A DNA stretch of 64,000 nt from contig NZ_CP012382.1 of NCBI RefSeq assembly GCF_001267885.1, positions 4,265,001-4,329,000 on the forward strand, written 5' to 3'. Shown piece after piece: positions 8,491-16,571 of the stretch. The notes below the pieces were generated by a model. The model was given only the letters and a program-made list of their open reading frames with translations, was not told the origin of the DNA and made no database searches. This stretch comes from Streptomyces ambofaciens ATCC 23877 (lineage in GTDB: Bacteria; Actinomycetota; Actinomycetes; Streptomycetales; Streptomycetaceae). The translations under genes and the position numbers were made by a program. The number at the start of each line of letters is the position of its first letter. Within the stretch, counting starts at the first letter, position 1.

Positions 8491-9171
8491 TCAGATCACC
8501 GTTGAGGGTGCGTGCTTGCTCAGGTAGCTCTTGAAGGTCTTCCTGATCTCCGCCTGTAGATAGCCTGCCTGCGGAGAGTTGGGTACCACGTCCGGCTCGA
8601 AGCCTCTCTTTCGGGCATCGAGGTACCGCACGATGCTCGATGATCTGGTGTTGGCGACGAAGAGTTCGTCCTGGGTGCGGATGTCGGCGCGCAGTCCCTC
8701 GAAGTTCCGCGCGAGGCCGATGCCGAGGTTGGAGACGTAGTACTTGCACTCGACGATGAGGACGCTCTGACTGCCTCGTGGTGCGATGCCCTGTGCTCGG
8801 CTCAGGGCGGCTTCCTCGGCCGGCAGTACCAGCACGTCGCACTCGTGCAGGACGCCCGACGAGCCGGTCACGTAGACGCCGAGGTGGACTTCAAGGGCAG
8901 GAGCGCCGTCGAACTCGATCACAGCGTGGGTGAAGGGCTGGCTGTTGCTGTACAGGTGACCGGGCCCCGTCCGGAAGACAAGGCTGCTGGCCTTCGCGCC
9001 GTAGATGTCTTCGTAGGTGACAGTGGCACCGTGCCGACTCGCGGTGGCGACGATCAGGGAGAAAATGAAGCCCTCGTAGACGTCGGACGGCTTCGAAGCG
9101 GAGTCGTACGACACCGCCCCCTCCGCCAGAAGGTTCTTGATCTCGTTGACCAGGCGGTCGACCGTGCTCAA
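8491..9171 (-). CDS. PD-(D/E)XK-type restriction nuclease-like protein
   Basis: 226 aa, TTG start. The conserved pair ECDVLVLP and SVLIVECKYY (about residues 107-150) gives the D...ExK signature of the PD-(D/E)XK nuclease fold. The N-terminal part (YEGFIFSLIVATASRHGATV) is probably helical. It overlaps the upstream gene by 4 nt (TTGA), so the two are translationally coupled. It is the outermost gene of element I, next to att, with two partners upstream. A DNA-cleaving effector in a defence cassette is the likely role; the family was not further identified. Confidence 0.65.
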   Translation of the reverse strand: MSTVDRLVNEIKNLLAEGAVSYDSASKPSDVYEGFIFSLIVATASRHGATVTYEDIYGAKASSLVFRTGPGHLYSNSQPFTHAVIEFDGAPALEVHLGVYVTGSSGVLHECDVLVLPAEEAALSRAQGIAPRGSQSVLIVECKYYVSNLGIGLARNFEGLRADIRTQDELFVANTRSSSIVRYLDARKRGFEPDVVPNSPQAGYLQAEIRKTFKSYLSKHAPSTVI

Positions 9172-9728
9172 CTGACAACCTCCCTCGTCACGTCGGCCAG
9201 CAGTTGGCTGACTTGGTTACGTCGTTCAGCTGGCGTCCGATCGCCCCGGAACTCGGTTCGGCTACGGCGCGATCGGGCGCTTTCGTCCGGCTCGAACACG
9301 ACCGCCTCTGCGATGCTCCGGCTGCCGGCGTCGCCCTCGGGCTCGGTCCGGAGCGTCTTCAGCACCTCCAGTTCCATTTCAGGCAGTTCGACGAGGACTC
9401 GTCTCACCGCATCCAGCAGGAGCTGGACACGCTCTTCATCCGTCATGGCTCGAGTCGCGATGACCAGCGTTCCCCGCTTGCGCGATGCCTCGTACTCGAC
9501 GAGGCCAAGCACGCTGCGGTCCACGACCTCGTACCGAGCCGCTGCCGCGGCCGGGCTCGTGGCAGGGGAGTCATCACCGCGGCGCTGCTGGCGTCGGCGG
9601 AGGATCTTCTCCTCAGGCACTCCCGCGGCGATGGCCGCGTCGACATCGTCGAGTACCCAACTCAGGGCGGTGTCTTGCAGTGCTTCGCGGAGCTGCTGCT
9701 CCACACGGCGCAGTTCGAACTGGTTCAT
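9168..9728 (-). CDS. Unknown protein of nuclease cassette
   Basis: 186 aa, not recognised. It is highly charged: an Arg-rich linker (ILRRRQQRRGDD), an Ala-rich segment, and a C-terminal helix (RRNQVSQLLADVTREVV). The middle (KRGTLVIATRAMTDEERVQL) looks like an alpha/beta segment. No enzyme motif is evident. It is coupled by a 4-nt overlap to the PD-(D/E)XK gene and lies 84 nt downstream of the nuclease/alkyltransferase-like gene. It may be a regulator or specificity partner of the two nucleases. Confidence 0.6.
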   Translation of the reverse strand: MNQFELRRVEQQLREALQDTALSWVLDDVDAAIAAGVPEEKILRRRQQRRGDDSPATSPAAAAARYEVVDRSVLGLVEYEASRKRGTLVIATRAMTDEERVQLLLDAVRRVLVELPEMELEVLKTLRTEPEGDAGSRSIAEAVVFEPDESARSRRSRTEFRGDRTPAERRNQVSQLLADVTREVVS

Positions 9729-9812
9729 GTCCCCCTCGTATCAGAAGTCTTCGTCTGGAGGCAGCCAGCCGGTCCACGGATCCTCCCCGTGCTGTGTCTG
9801 ATCGAACCGCGA

Positions 9813-11213
9813 TCAGCCGTCGAGCAGACTCCGGAGTGCCTCCAGCGACAGGCGGGCTTCCGGAACGGCAGCTCCACCGTCCAATCGGACACCCTCGCCC
9901 GTCAGGACATCCGCGGGTGCATCCGTGCGGGTCGGATCGGTCCACTGGAAGCCTGCACTGACGCGACCGGACGCGGTGAGTACCCGCCAGGCGTTGGGGC
10001 ACTGACCGCAGGTGGCCAGGTGTGTACCGATGGGAACGGCGTGGCTGCCGATAACGGACGCCACGTCGCCGTAGGTCGTCCACTGCCCGGAGGGGATGGC
10101 ACCCAGCAGGGTGTGGAGACTGGTCCAGTCCCTGCGGGCGCCGTTGAGTTGCTTGGCCAGGTCCGCAAGGCTGGCCCCTGCCAACGCCGCCCATTCATCG
10201 GGGTCGACCATGTTCGGGACGTCGTCGGTGTCGACGTCCCACCAGGTCGTCCCCTGGATCCCGTCAGGTGTCCGGCCGGTCACGCTCTTGAAGATGTGGT
10301 TGGCCAATCCGGTCGGCGTGTACGGCCTGCCATCGGCGTCCCAGGTCAGAGGCTTGGCGGTGTTGTTGTTCCAGGCGGCCGTAGCGCGCCTGTCGTCCTC
10401 GCCCACCCAGGCGAGGATGGCCTCGCGGATGGATTGCGGCGCGCCGTGCCTCGGCGTCAGCTGCAGTCTGGTCCCGTCCGGCAAGAGGCCGGCGGCGACG
10501 AGGACGTGAGCGGCGTTGCGGGCCCGGGAGCGCTCTTCCAGTTTCTTGGCGGCGGCCTTGGCCTCGACCCGGGCCGGGGCGAGGGTGAACTCCTCCACCT
10601 CCGGGGTCGGATAGACCTTGGTGAAGCCGACGACGAGGTGGCTCTCCACCTTCCACAGGCCCACCTGGACGAGGTCGATGTCGAGGTTCATCTCCGACAG
10701 CCACACCACGGTGTGGGTCACCTGCTTGGGGAAGTCGGCGGCGATGATCACCTGGCGGGGGCGCTGGAGCAGTTCCGGGCTCCAGTCTCCGTCCACATGG
10801 TCGAGGAGGCGCTGCCTGCACGCGTCGAGTTCGACGACCTGACCCCTTCCGGTCAGGAAGTCGCGGTGCGCCTGGGCCAAGGTGTCCAGGTCGAACCGGG
10901 ACACCAGGGCGGCGTAGGTAATCGCCTGCAGATGTACGTCGCGGTCGGCTGTTCCTCGCTTCAGCTCGACCACCACGAGGCGCCCGGTGGCGTCCAGCCC
11001 AAGAATGTCCAGCCGGTCCCGTGCCGGCACCCCGTCCGTATCGGCCCACCGGTCGAACTCCGCGGTGATCACGAGTACCGACTCGCCCAGGACCTGCGGG
11101 TTGTCGATCACCCACTCCTGCAGGTGTTGCCGTTCGAGCAGCCCCTCCGCGGCTAGCCCGGTCGGTGAGATCGGTGTTGCCGACCGGCCCGCCACGGCGA
11201 AGAGATGATCCAC
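9813..11213 (-). CDS. Fusion of PD-(D/E)XK nuclease and alkyltransferase-like (MGMT/ATL) domain
   Basis: 466 aa, GTG start. About residues 60-95 carry RLDILGLDATGRLVVVELKR, the D...ExK core of NucS/DUF91-like nucleases. The C-terminal 100 residues match the DNA-binding domain of O6-alkylguanine-DNA alkyltransferases: IPSGQWTTYGDVASVIG, then GTHLATCGQCPNAWRVL, then SGRVSAGF. The usual PCHR catalytic cysteine motif appears as CPNAWRV, so alkyl transfer is doubtful. The domain may instead read damaged or modified bases, as ATL proteins do. Divergent from the HEPN-like gene and upstream of two cassette partners. Confidence 0.75.
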   Translation of the reverse strand: MDHLFAVAGRSATPISPTGLAAEGLLERQHLQEWVIDNPQVLGESVLVITAEFDRWADTDGVPARDRLDILGLDATGRLVVVELKRGTADRDVHLQAITYAALVSRFDLDTLAQAHRDFLTGRGQVVELDACRQRLLDHVDGDWSPELLQRPRQVIIAADFPKQVTHTVVWLSEMNLDIDLVQVGLWKVESHLVVGFTKVYPTPEVEEFTLAPARVEAKAAAKKLEERSRARNAAHVLVAAGLLPDGTRLQLTPRHGAPQSIREAILAWVGEDDRRATAAWNNNTAKPLTWDADGRPYTPTGLANHIFKSVTGRTPDGIQGTTWWDVDTDDVPNMVDPDEWAALAGASLADLAKQLNGARRDWTSLHTLLGAIPSGQWTTYGDVASVIGSHAVPIGTHLATCGQCPNAWRVLTASGRVSAGFQWTDPTRTDAPADVLTGEGVRLDGGAAVPEARLSLEALRSLLDG

Positions 11214-11402
11214 TACTTCCCCCTCGTACGCCCGGCAGCGTCACTCCGGGCACCCAGAGCCTACGTGCAGGTCGGCCCGTTGGGCAGTCGGCTTTTCCGG
11301 ATCCGAAACGTCTCCCTGGGCTCCTGGCAAGCCTCTCAAGGACGCAACCAGCTCGGGGAAAACGACAGGCTTCAGGCGGGGCACCGGTGTCATCCTGTGC
11401 TG

Positions 11403-13445
11403 ATGGATGTATCCCTCCCTGACCAACTGGGCGCGGTCGAACGAGAGTCCTGTGCCGCTGCGCAAGCAGTGATCAGAAAACTGCATCTCACTGCGCCCCC
11501 TGAGCAGACCGGGGGACAGCAGGATGTTGCCTTTGTGCCGGTGACCCGCGCGCAGTGGAAGTCAGTGTTGAGGGACGCTGACTTGCCCAGGCTTCAGCGG
11601 GAGACTGACGAGATGGTTGCGGAGATCCTGCGCCTGCGGACCGCTTCCGGCGGGACCGTCGGGAAGCAACTTCCAGAGTTGTTGCGGCGCCTCGGCAGGT
11701 CGGTTGTCGCCTTGGGCGCCGTCGCAGATGAGGTGTCCCGGTTCAGTCCGTCCTGGACCAGCGCGGCCGAGCGGCGGCTGGCGGATGACCTGGCGCGAGC
11801 GAATCGAGGCGAGGCCCAAGGGCTGTTCGCCTGTCTGGAACAGGGGTGGGTGGAGTCCGCTTGGGCCGCAGTGCGGAGGCATGCTCTCGCGGCCCAGGCA
11901 ACTGGACGGGCTCTGGAGGCTGCCGCCAGGATTGATCAGGCCAGCCTTCCCGACGAGGACCGCTATCAGCGAACGCTCGGGGTGTCGGCCGAGGAACTGA
12001 GTCCCGGCTCGGGCGTGGCGTCACGCGCCCGTTTGCTGGCTGCCTGGGCAAAGGACCCGAAGGCACTCGACCGTCGGCTCCGCCTGAGCATGAGGCATCT
12101 GATCGACGACTCGCTACCACTGACGGTGAAACTTCTTAATCACCTTGCCGTTCTCGCCCTATCCGACCGTCCCTTGGTGGCTCACCGTGCCACTCTCCTG
12201 GCGCGTGATCTGGTGACGTCCCATCTGAAGTCAGAACCGGAACTTACGTGTTCCGTGATTGCACGACACGGTGATCGTGAGCCGGAGATGCTCTCCTCCC
12301 ATCGCGGACAGATCGCCTACCGCGATGCCTACAACCGCGCGGAGCACCAAGAAGAAAAAGCGCGCGCGGCCATGGACCTGCACCGGGCTGTGTTGGAAGG
12401 TGACGTCAAGCGCACGGCCACTGTGGTCTTGGAACTGTTGGGCAGGATGGTCCCGCAAGGGGCCTCGCTCGCGACCGTACGGGATCTGCTAGCAGCTGAA
12501 GTTGATCAGCCGCTGTGCAAGTTGCTGGCTTCGACGATCCGCTCTGACTGGCGCAACGCGAACGCACACGAAGACTTCCGCTGGGATCCAGTCAACAGCA
12601 CGCTCCTTCTGGGCGGACAGCCAGCTGATCTGGAGCAGGTACTGGACGCGGCGATCCGCGCTCGTGCCATCTGCCATGGGTTCGAGCACGGGGTCGCCGT
12701 GTCCTACACGCAGAACGCATCACTGATCATCTGGGGCGAGGAGGACTCGAACTACGTCAGCCGAGACCTCGCCATCCTTCAAGCAGCTGGAGAAGCCAGA
12801 TTCACGGTGCTGGACATCCGACGCCAAGGAACTCTTGTGCGGTTGGACGTTCCCGACGTCTCAATTGAGACTGTGAGAGAGGCATGCCGGGCGATTCTTA
12901 GGGCTGCCATGGCGGACCCCGGAGTCGAGCGCTGGGAAGTGCGTCAGTGCTCCCCTGACCGCCTGCCGTTGTGCGTGGACCGTTCGGGAACACGCGCCGG
13001 GCTCCAAGTCGCGGAATCTCTCTGGGAGATTGTCGATCCCCTTCCCTTCGCTGAGCTCCCCATGCTGGCCAATGCCATGACCAATGCAGGAGAGCCCGCC
13101 GAGACAGCCGCTTCGACGGTTCTTTTCTCGGCTGCTGCCCATGTAGTTGGAGAACGAGACCGCTTGTCGCCTGCCCTTGGACAGGGTGATCCTGCCGCCA
13201 AAGACGAGCTGATCAGCACCACGAAGCTGATCAGCGACGGGGCCAAGGCTGCAGCTCAACTGCTTGAAGGCTCAGCCCGACGCAAGCTGCTGGCCTTCGC
13301 TGAAGTTCTCGCCGGAGACTGCCACCGATTGAAGAGCGCTCCCCCCTTCGAGCTCATCAATGGGTTCGTGCCGGCGGATCGGACCCTGCGGAGGCATGCG
13401 CCTCGCCTGCCATGGATCACAGGACTCGCCGACTCTGCCGTCTGA
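11403..13445 (+). CDS. Large protein with HEPN-type R-x4-H motif
   Basis: 680 aa from ATG 11403; the open frame extends upstream to 11205 but that part lacks protein-like character. The N-terminal half is helical and resembles a repeat scaffold. Near the middle, RNANAHEDF (R384 to H389) matches the catalytic R-x4-H motif of HEPN ribonucleases, preceded by a helix (LASTIRSDW) as in that fold. The C-terminal third (VLDIRRQGTLVRLDVPD onward) is alpha/beta and unrecognised. Single gene, divergent from the nuclease cassette, in a defence island. A toxin-like RNase role is inferred from one motif and the context. Confidence 0.6.
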   Translation: MDVSLPDQLGAVERESCAAAQAVIRKLHLTAPPEQTGGQQDVAFVPVTRAQWKSVLRDADLPRLQRETDEMVAEILRLRTASGGTVGKQLPELLRRLGRSVVALGAVADEVSRFSPSWTSAAERRLADDLARANRGEAQGLFACLEQGWVESAWAAVRRHALAAQATGRALEAAARIDQASLPDEDRYQRTLGVSAEELSPGSGVASRARLLAAWAKDPKALDRRLRLSMRHLIDDSLPLTVKLLNHLAVLALSDRPLVAHRATLLARDLVTSHLKSEPELTCSVIARHGDREPEMLSSHRGQIAYRDAYNRAEHQEEKARAAMDLHRAVLEGDVKRTATVVLELLGRMVPQGASLATVRDLLAAEVDQPLCKLLASTIRSDWRNANAHEDFRWDPVNSTLLLGGQPADLEQVLDAAIRARAICHGFEHGVAVSYTQNASLIIWGEEDSNYVSRDLAILQAAGEARFTVLDIRRQGTLVRLDVPDVSIETVREACRAILRAAMADPGVERWEVRQCSPDRLPLCVDRSGTRAGLQVAESLWEIVDPLPFAELPMLANAMTNAGEPAETAASTVLFSAAAHVVGERDRLSPALGQGDPAAKDELISTTKLISDGAKAAAQLLEGSARRKLLAFAEVLAGDCHRLKSAPPFELINGFVPADRTLRRHAPRLPWITGLADSAV

Positions 13446-13886
13446 CGCTCTCTCCAGCGTCCAGGCCATTGCCCGCCGCCGCGGCGAAGATGGCCTGGCT
13501 TCTTCGACGGTCTTCGCGCCATGCGGGCACGGGGACCGGCCGAGCAGGCGGAGACGCTGGTGTGACGACCCTCTCGCAGCTGAAGGCCACCTGTGGCAGC
13601 TGACCGAGCCAGACGAACGTATGAGCGTGTCCCCGTGGTGGGCCGCGTCGTTGAACCGATGAGGGCTGTGATCTCTCGATCGTTTACGATTGGCTGCCTC
13701 AGAGTCCACCAGAGCATCGGGGTTCGGGCCCAGGGGCCTGGGGACCCGAGGACCGCGATGCCTGGGGACACGCGGCGGGTGAGCAGCAGGTTTTCCTGAT
13801 GTCCACTTCGGCGGAATCCTTGCTTCCATCAGCGCGTCTGTGATCTCCTGGTGCTCGTTCATGTCTTGCGTACGAAGGGTTTTGCT
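13446..13886. other. Intergenic region between HEPN-like and methyltransferase genes
   Basis: No gene supported. Open frames on the minus strand here are antisense continuations across neighbouring genes. Presumably holds the promoter of the methyltransferase gene. Confidence 0.5.
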
Positions 13887-15824
13887 GTGACGAAGGGGCA
13901 CTACGGCGTACCTCTTGAGCGCAGTGACTACCTCAAGCTGGATCCGAACAAGAACAGCTGCACCCCGGAGGGTTTCCAGGACTGGCTGGAAGGCTTCGGT
14001 AAGGGCAAGAGGCTGGCCGTAGACCTCTTTTCCGGTGCCGGTGGTCTCAGCGCCGGCGTCGAGCGGGCGGGATGGACCACTGCGGCAGCCGTGGACTTCG
14101 ACGAGCGTGCGGCGGAAACCCACAGGGCGAACTTCCCGGGCCTCAGCCTGAAGATGGATCTCGGTGATCCCGCCGAGCGCGACAGGCTTGAGGAGATCCT
14201 CAAGTCCGCCAAGATCGACCTCGTGGCGGGTGGACCTCCCTGCCAGCCCTTCAGCAGGGCCGGGCGTAACAAGATCCGTGACCTCGTCAAGAACCATGGC
14301 CGCGACCCGGAAGACCGCCGGAAGGAGCTGTGGAGCGCCTACCTGGACATGGTGAAGCGGATCAATCCGCGGGCGGTCCTCATGGAGAACGTCCCCGACA
14401 TGGGGCTTCACGACGACTTCTTCGTCATCCGCACGATCGAGGAGGAGTTGGAGGAGCTCGGCTACGCGACGCAGGTGCGGCTCGTTGACGCGTGGAGCTA
14501 CGGCGTGCCGCAGCACCGGAAGCGTCTCATCCTCCTGGCCAGGAAGGACGTCGACGACTTCACCTGGCGGAAGCCCGACTCGGAGCGCACTACCCTGCGC
14601 GACGCCATCGGTGACCTGCCCGAGCTGGAGGTCGTTCCCACAGAACGGGTCGGAGAGCGGGAGCTGAAGTACCGAAAGCCTCGCAACCTGTCCGGCTTCG
14701 CCACGAAGATGCGCGAAGAGGCGCCTCGTGGGCTGGTCTGGGACCACATGACCCGGAGAGTCCGGAGGGACGACCACCGGATCTTCGAGGTCATGGAATC
14801 CGACACCAAGTACTCGGATCTTCAGGACAAACTGACCGGGGACGAGAAGAAATACCAGCGGTACAGCGCGGAGAAGTACACGGACAAGTACAAGAAGCTG
14901 GCCTGGGGCGAACTCAGTCGTACGATCACCGCCCACATCGCCAAGGACGGCTACTGGTACATCCACCCGGAGCAGCTGCGGACTCTCACTGTGCGGGAAG
15001 CCGCACGCGTTCAGACTTTTCCGGACAGGTTCCGGTTCGCCGGCACCCGGAGTGACGCCTTCCGGCAGATCGGGAACGCCGTACCCCCGCTCCTGGGAGA
15101 GGCCGCTGCTGAGGCACTGAAGCCGGTTGGTGACGCCACGACGGAGGCTGCCGGGCTCCAGCCCCACTGGCGGGAGGTCAGGAACGGCCTCGCGGAGTGG
15201 GCGACGCAAAGGCGTGACGGCGGGGACTGGTACCAGCTTCCCGGCGAGGCGCCAGTACCGCTGCATGCCGCCGTGGTGGCCATACTCTCCGGAGCGAAGA
15301 TCAAGCCGGCCGCGATGGCGGAGTTGATGGCCTCTGTCAGAAGGTCGAAGACACTCACCGCGGCACTGTTCAAGAAGCTGGTCGACGCGGCGCCCACGAT
15401 GCCCGCCCGGTCCCGAGTGGACCGTCTGGCACCGCTGGTGGAAAAGCCCTACGACTGGCAGTGGGGAAAGCGGCTCGACGTACCCGCCAAGCTGGCCATG
15501 AAGCCAGCTGAGGAGTCTCTCTACCGACTGTTGATCGGAGAGGACCTCATGCTGGTCGGCACGGGCACGCTGCGGGTCGCGGCTCGTGTGAACGGTGTCG
15601 AAACGGATCACGCGAACCGCCTCAGCGAGGGCCGCGTGAACCTGGTGAAGCTTGTGGGCGCGGGCAAGGACGCACCTCTGCGTATGGGGGCGATCCGGCT
15701 CATCGGGATGGACCTGTGCAGGGAGGACCAGCCCGTGTGTTCGGAGTGCCCGCTCATCGCCCACTGCGTCAGCCGGGAGAACCTGTCCGACGACCTGCTG
15801 ACTCTGGCCGTCACGCAGGGATAG
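13887..15824 (+). CDS. C5-cytosine DNA methyltransferase with C-terminal EndoIII-like FeS module
   Basis: 645 aa from GTG 13887 (GAAGGG seven bases upstream; GTG 13851 is the alternative). The order of motifs is canonical: I (LAVDLFSGAGGLSAG), IV (GGPPCQPFSRAG, catalytic Cys119), VI (MENVPDM), VIII (QHRKRLILLA) and X (FRQIGNAVPPLLG). After about residue 415 there is a 230-residue extension of HhH-GPD/endonuclease III type. It ends in a C-x6-C-x2-C-x5-C loop (C611, C618, C621, C627; CREDQPVCSECPLIAHC) like the 4Fe-4S cluster loop of that family. It faces Vsr and belongs to the MORC/Z1 restriction locus, whose host DNA it presumably protects. Confidence 0.88.
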   Translation: MTKGHYGVPLERSDYLKLDPNKNSCTPEGFQDWLEGFGKGKRLAVDLFSGAGGLSAGVERAGWTTAAAVDFDERAAETHRANFPGLSLKMDLGDPAERDRLEEILKSAKIDLVAGGPPCQPFSRAGRNKIRDLVKNHGRDPEDRRKELWSAYLDMVKRINPRAVLMENVPDMGLHDDFFVIRTIEEELEELGYATQVRLVDAWSYGVPQHRKRLILLARKDVDDFTWRKPDSERTTLRDAIGDLPELEVVPTERVGERELKYRKPRNLSGFATKMREEAPRGLVWDHMTRRVRRDDHRIFEVMESDTKYSDLQDKLTGDEKKYQRYSAEKYTDKYKKLAWGELSRTITAHIAKDGYWYIHPEQLRTLTVREAARVQTFPDRFRFAGTRSDAFRQIGNAVPPLLGEAAAEALKPVGDATTEAAGLQPHWREVRNGLAEWATQRRDGGDWYQLPGEAPVPLHAAVVAILSGAKIKPAAMAELMASVRRSKTLTAALFKKLVDAAPTMPARSRVDRLAPLVEKPYDWQWGKRLDVPAKLAMKPAEESLYRLLIGEDLMLVGTGTLRVAARVNGVETDHANRLSEGRVNLVKLVGAGKDAPLRMGAIRLIGMDLCREDQPVCSECPLIAHCVSRENLSDDLLTLAVTQG

Positions 15825-15836
15825 CCGATCGGTGGC

Positions 15837-16286
15837 TCACCCCGCGCCGTTCGAATCGGTAGTCTCCACCACCCGCTGCGCGGCTCTCTCAACGTCGCGC
15901 CGAATCTCGCACTCCCAGATCCGAACCACGGTCCATCCGGCGGCCGTGGCCTGCGCTGTGTTGCGTCGGTCCCGTTGCCTGTTGGTCTCGAGCTTCTCCT
16001 GCCAGAGAGCGGCGTTGGGCCCTCGGAACTCCCTGGGGCTGTGGTCAGGACAGCCGTGCCAGAAACAACCGTCGACGAAGACAGCAACGTGATATCGAGG
16101 GAGCACGAAGTCGGCCGTGCACCGCGGAGCCACCCTCCGCTGGAGACGGAACCTGAGGCCCAACCGGTGTACAGCCTTCCTGAGGGCGATCTCGGGCTTG
16201 GTGTCTCTCACACGTCGACCTCGAAGATGTTCCCCCTCCGCAGTGGCGACCCACCGCCGATCCGGTGTCCTGCCAGCTCCGGCCAT
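15837..16286 (-). CDS. vsr: Very short patch repair endonuclease Vsr
   Basis: 149 aa. The family's signatures appear in order: RVRDTKPEIALRKAVHRLGL, RFRLQRR, TADFVLPRYHVAVFVDGCFW (catalytic Asp in the ADF segment), HGCPDH with zinc/structural residues, and a GWTVVRIWECEI terminus. Vsr nicks T:G mismatches left when 5-methylcytosine deaminates and normally accompanies a Dcm-type methylase. Here it converges with the methyltransferase gene, 12 nt away. In MORC/Z1 loci Vsr-like proteins have also been proposed to act as restriction nucleases. Confidence 0.92.
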   Translation of the reverse strand: MAGAGRTPDRRWVATAEGEHLRGRRVRDTKPEIALRKAVHRLGLRFRLQRRVAPRCTADFVLPRYHVAVFVDGCFWHGCPDHSPREFRGPNAALWQEKLETNRQRDRRNTAQATAAGWTVVRIWECEIRRDVERAAQRVVETTDSNGAG

Positions 16287-16342
16287 GATCGCAGCCCCAG
16301 CCTGTCGACGTCCTCCGAGAGGGAGAGTGCCACACTCTCCTC

Positions 16343-16531
16343 ATGCTCCGGGAACCAGCCGAACTTCACGTCGATGACCAGGGCCGTGTCGAGCTGCCTC
16401 TCGGCTTGCTGGCCGAGGCCGGCATCGCACCGGGGAACGACCTTGTCGCGTTCAGCGACGGGGACGGGCGGATCGTCCTCAGACGGGCCGAGGACGCGAT
16501 CCGTGACCTCATTGAGAAGGGGACGCTCTGA
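16343..16531 (+). CDS. AbrB/SpoVT-type DNA-binding protein
   Basis: 62 aa. ELHVDDQGRVELPLGLLAEA followed by GIAPGNDLVAFSDGDGRIVL is the swapped-hairpin AbrB/MazE fold. The C-terminal helix (RRAEDAIRDLIEKGTL) is like those of antitoxins. It reads against Vsr and AIPR and sits alone between them. A regulator of the restriction locus or an orphan antitoxin are both possible; no toxin partner is evident. Confidence 0.7.
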   Translation: MLREPAELHVDDQGRVELPLGLLAEAGIAPGNDLVAFSDGDGRIVLRRAEDAIRDLIEKGTL

Positions 16532-16571
16532 CGTAGGTGGTGGCTTCGCGCCCAGGACGCGGAGCTGCTGG

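Noticed and set aside
13272..15764. 830-codon open frame antisense to the methyltransferase
   Set aside because: Runs across two genes and a gap with no domain; the plus strand carries all methyltransferase motifs.
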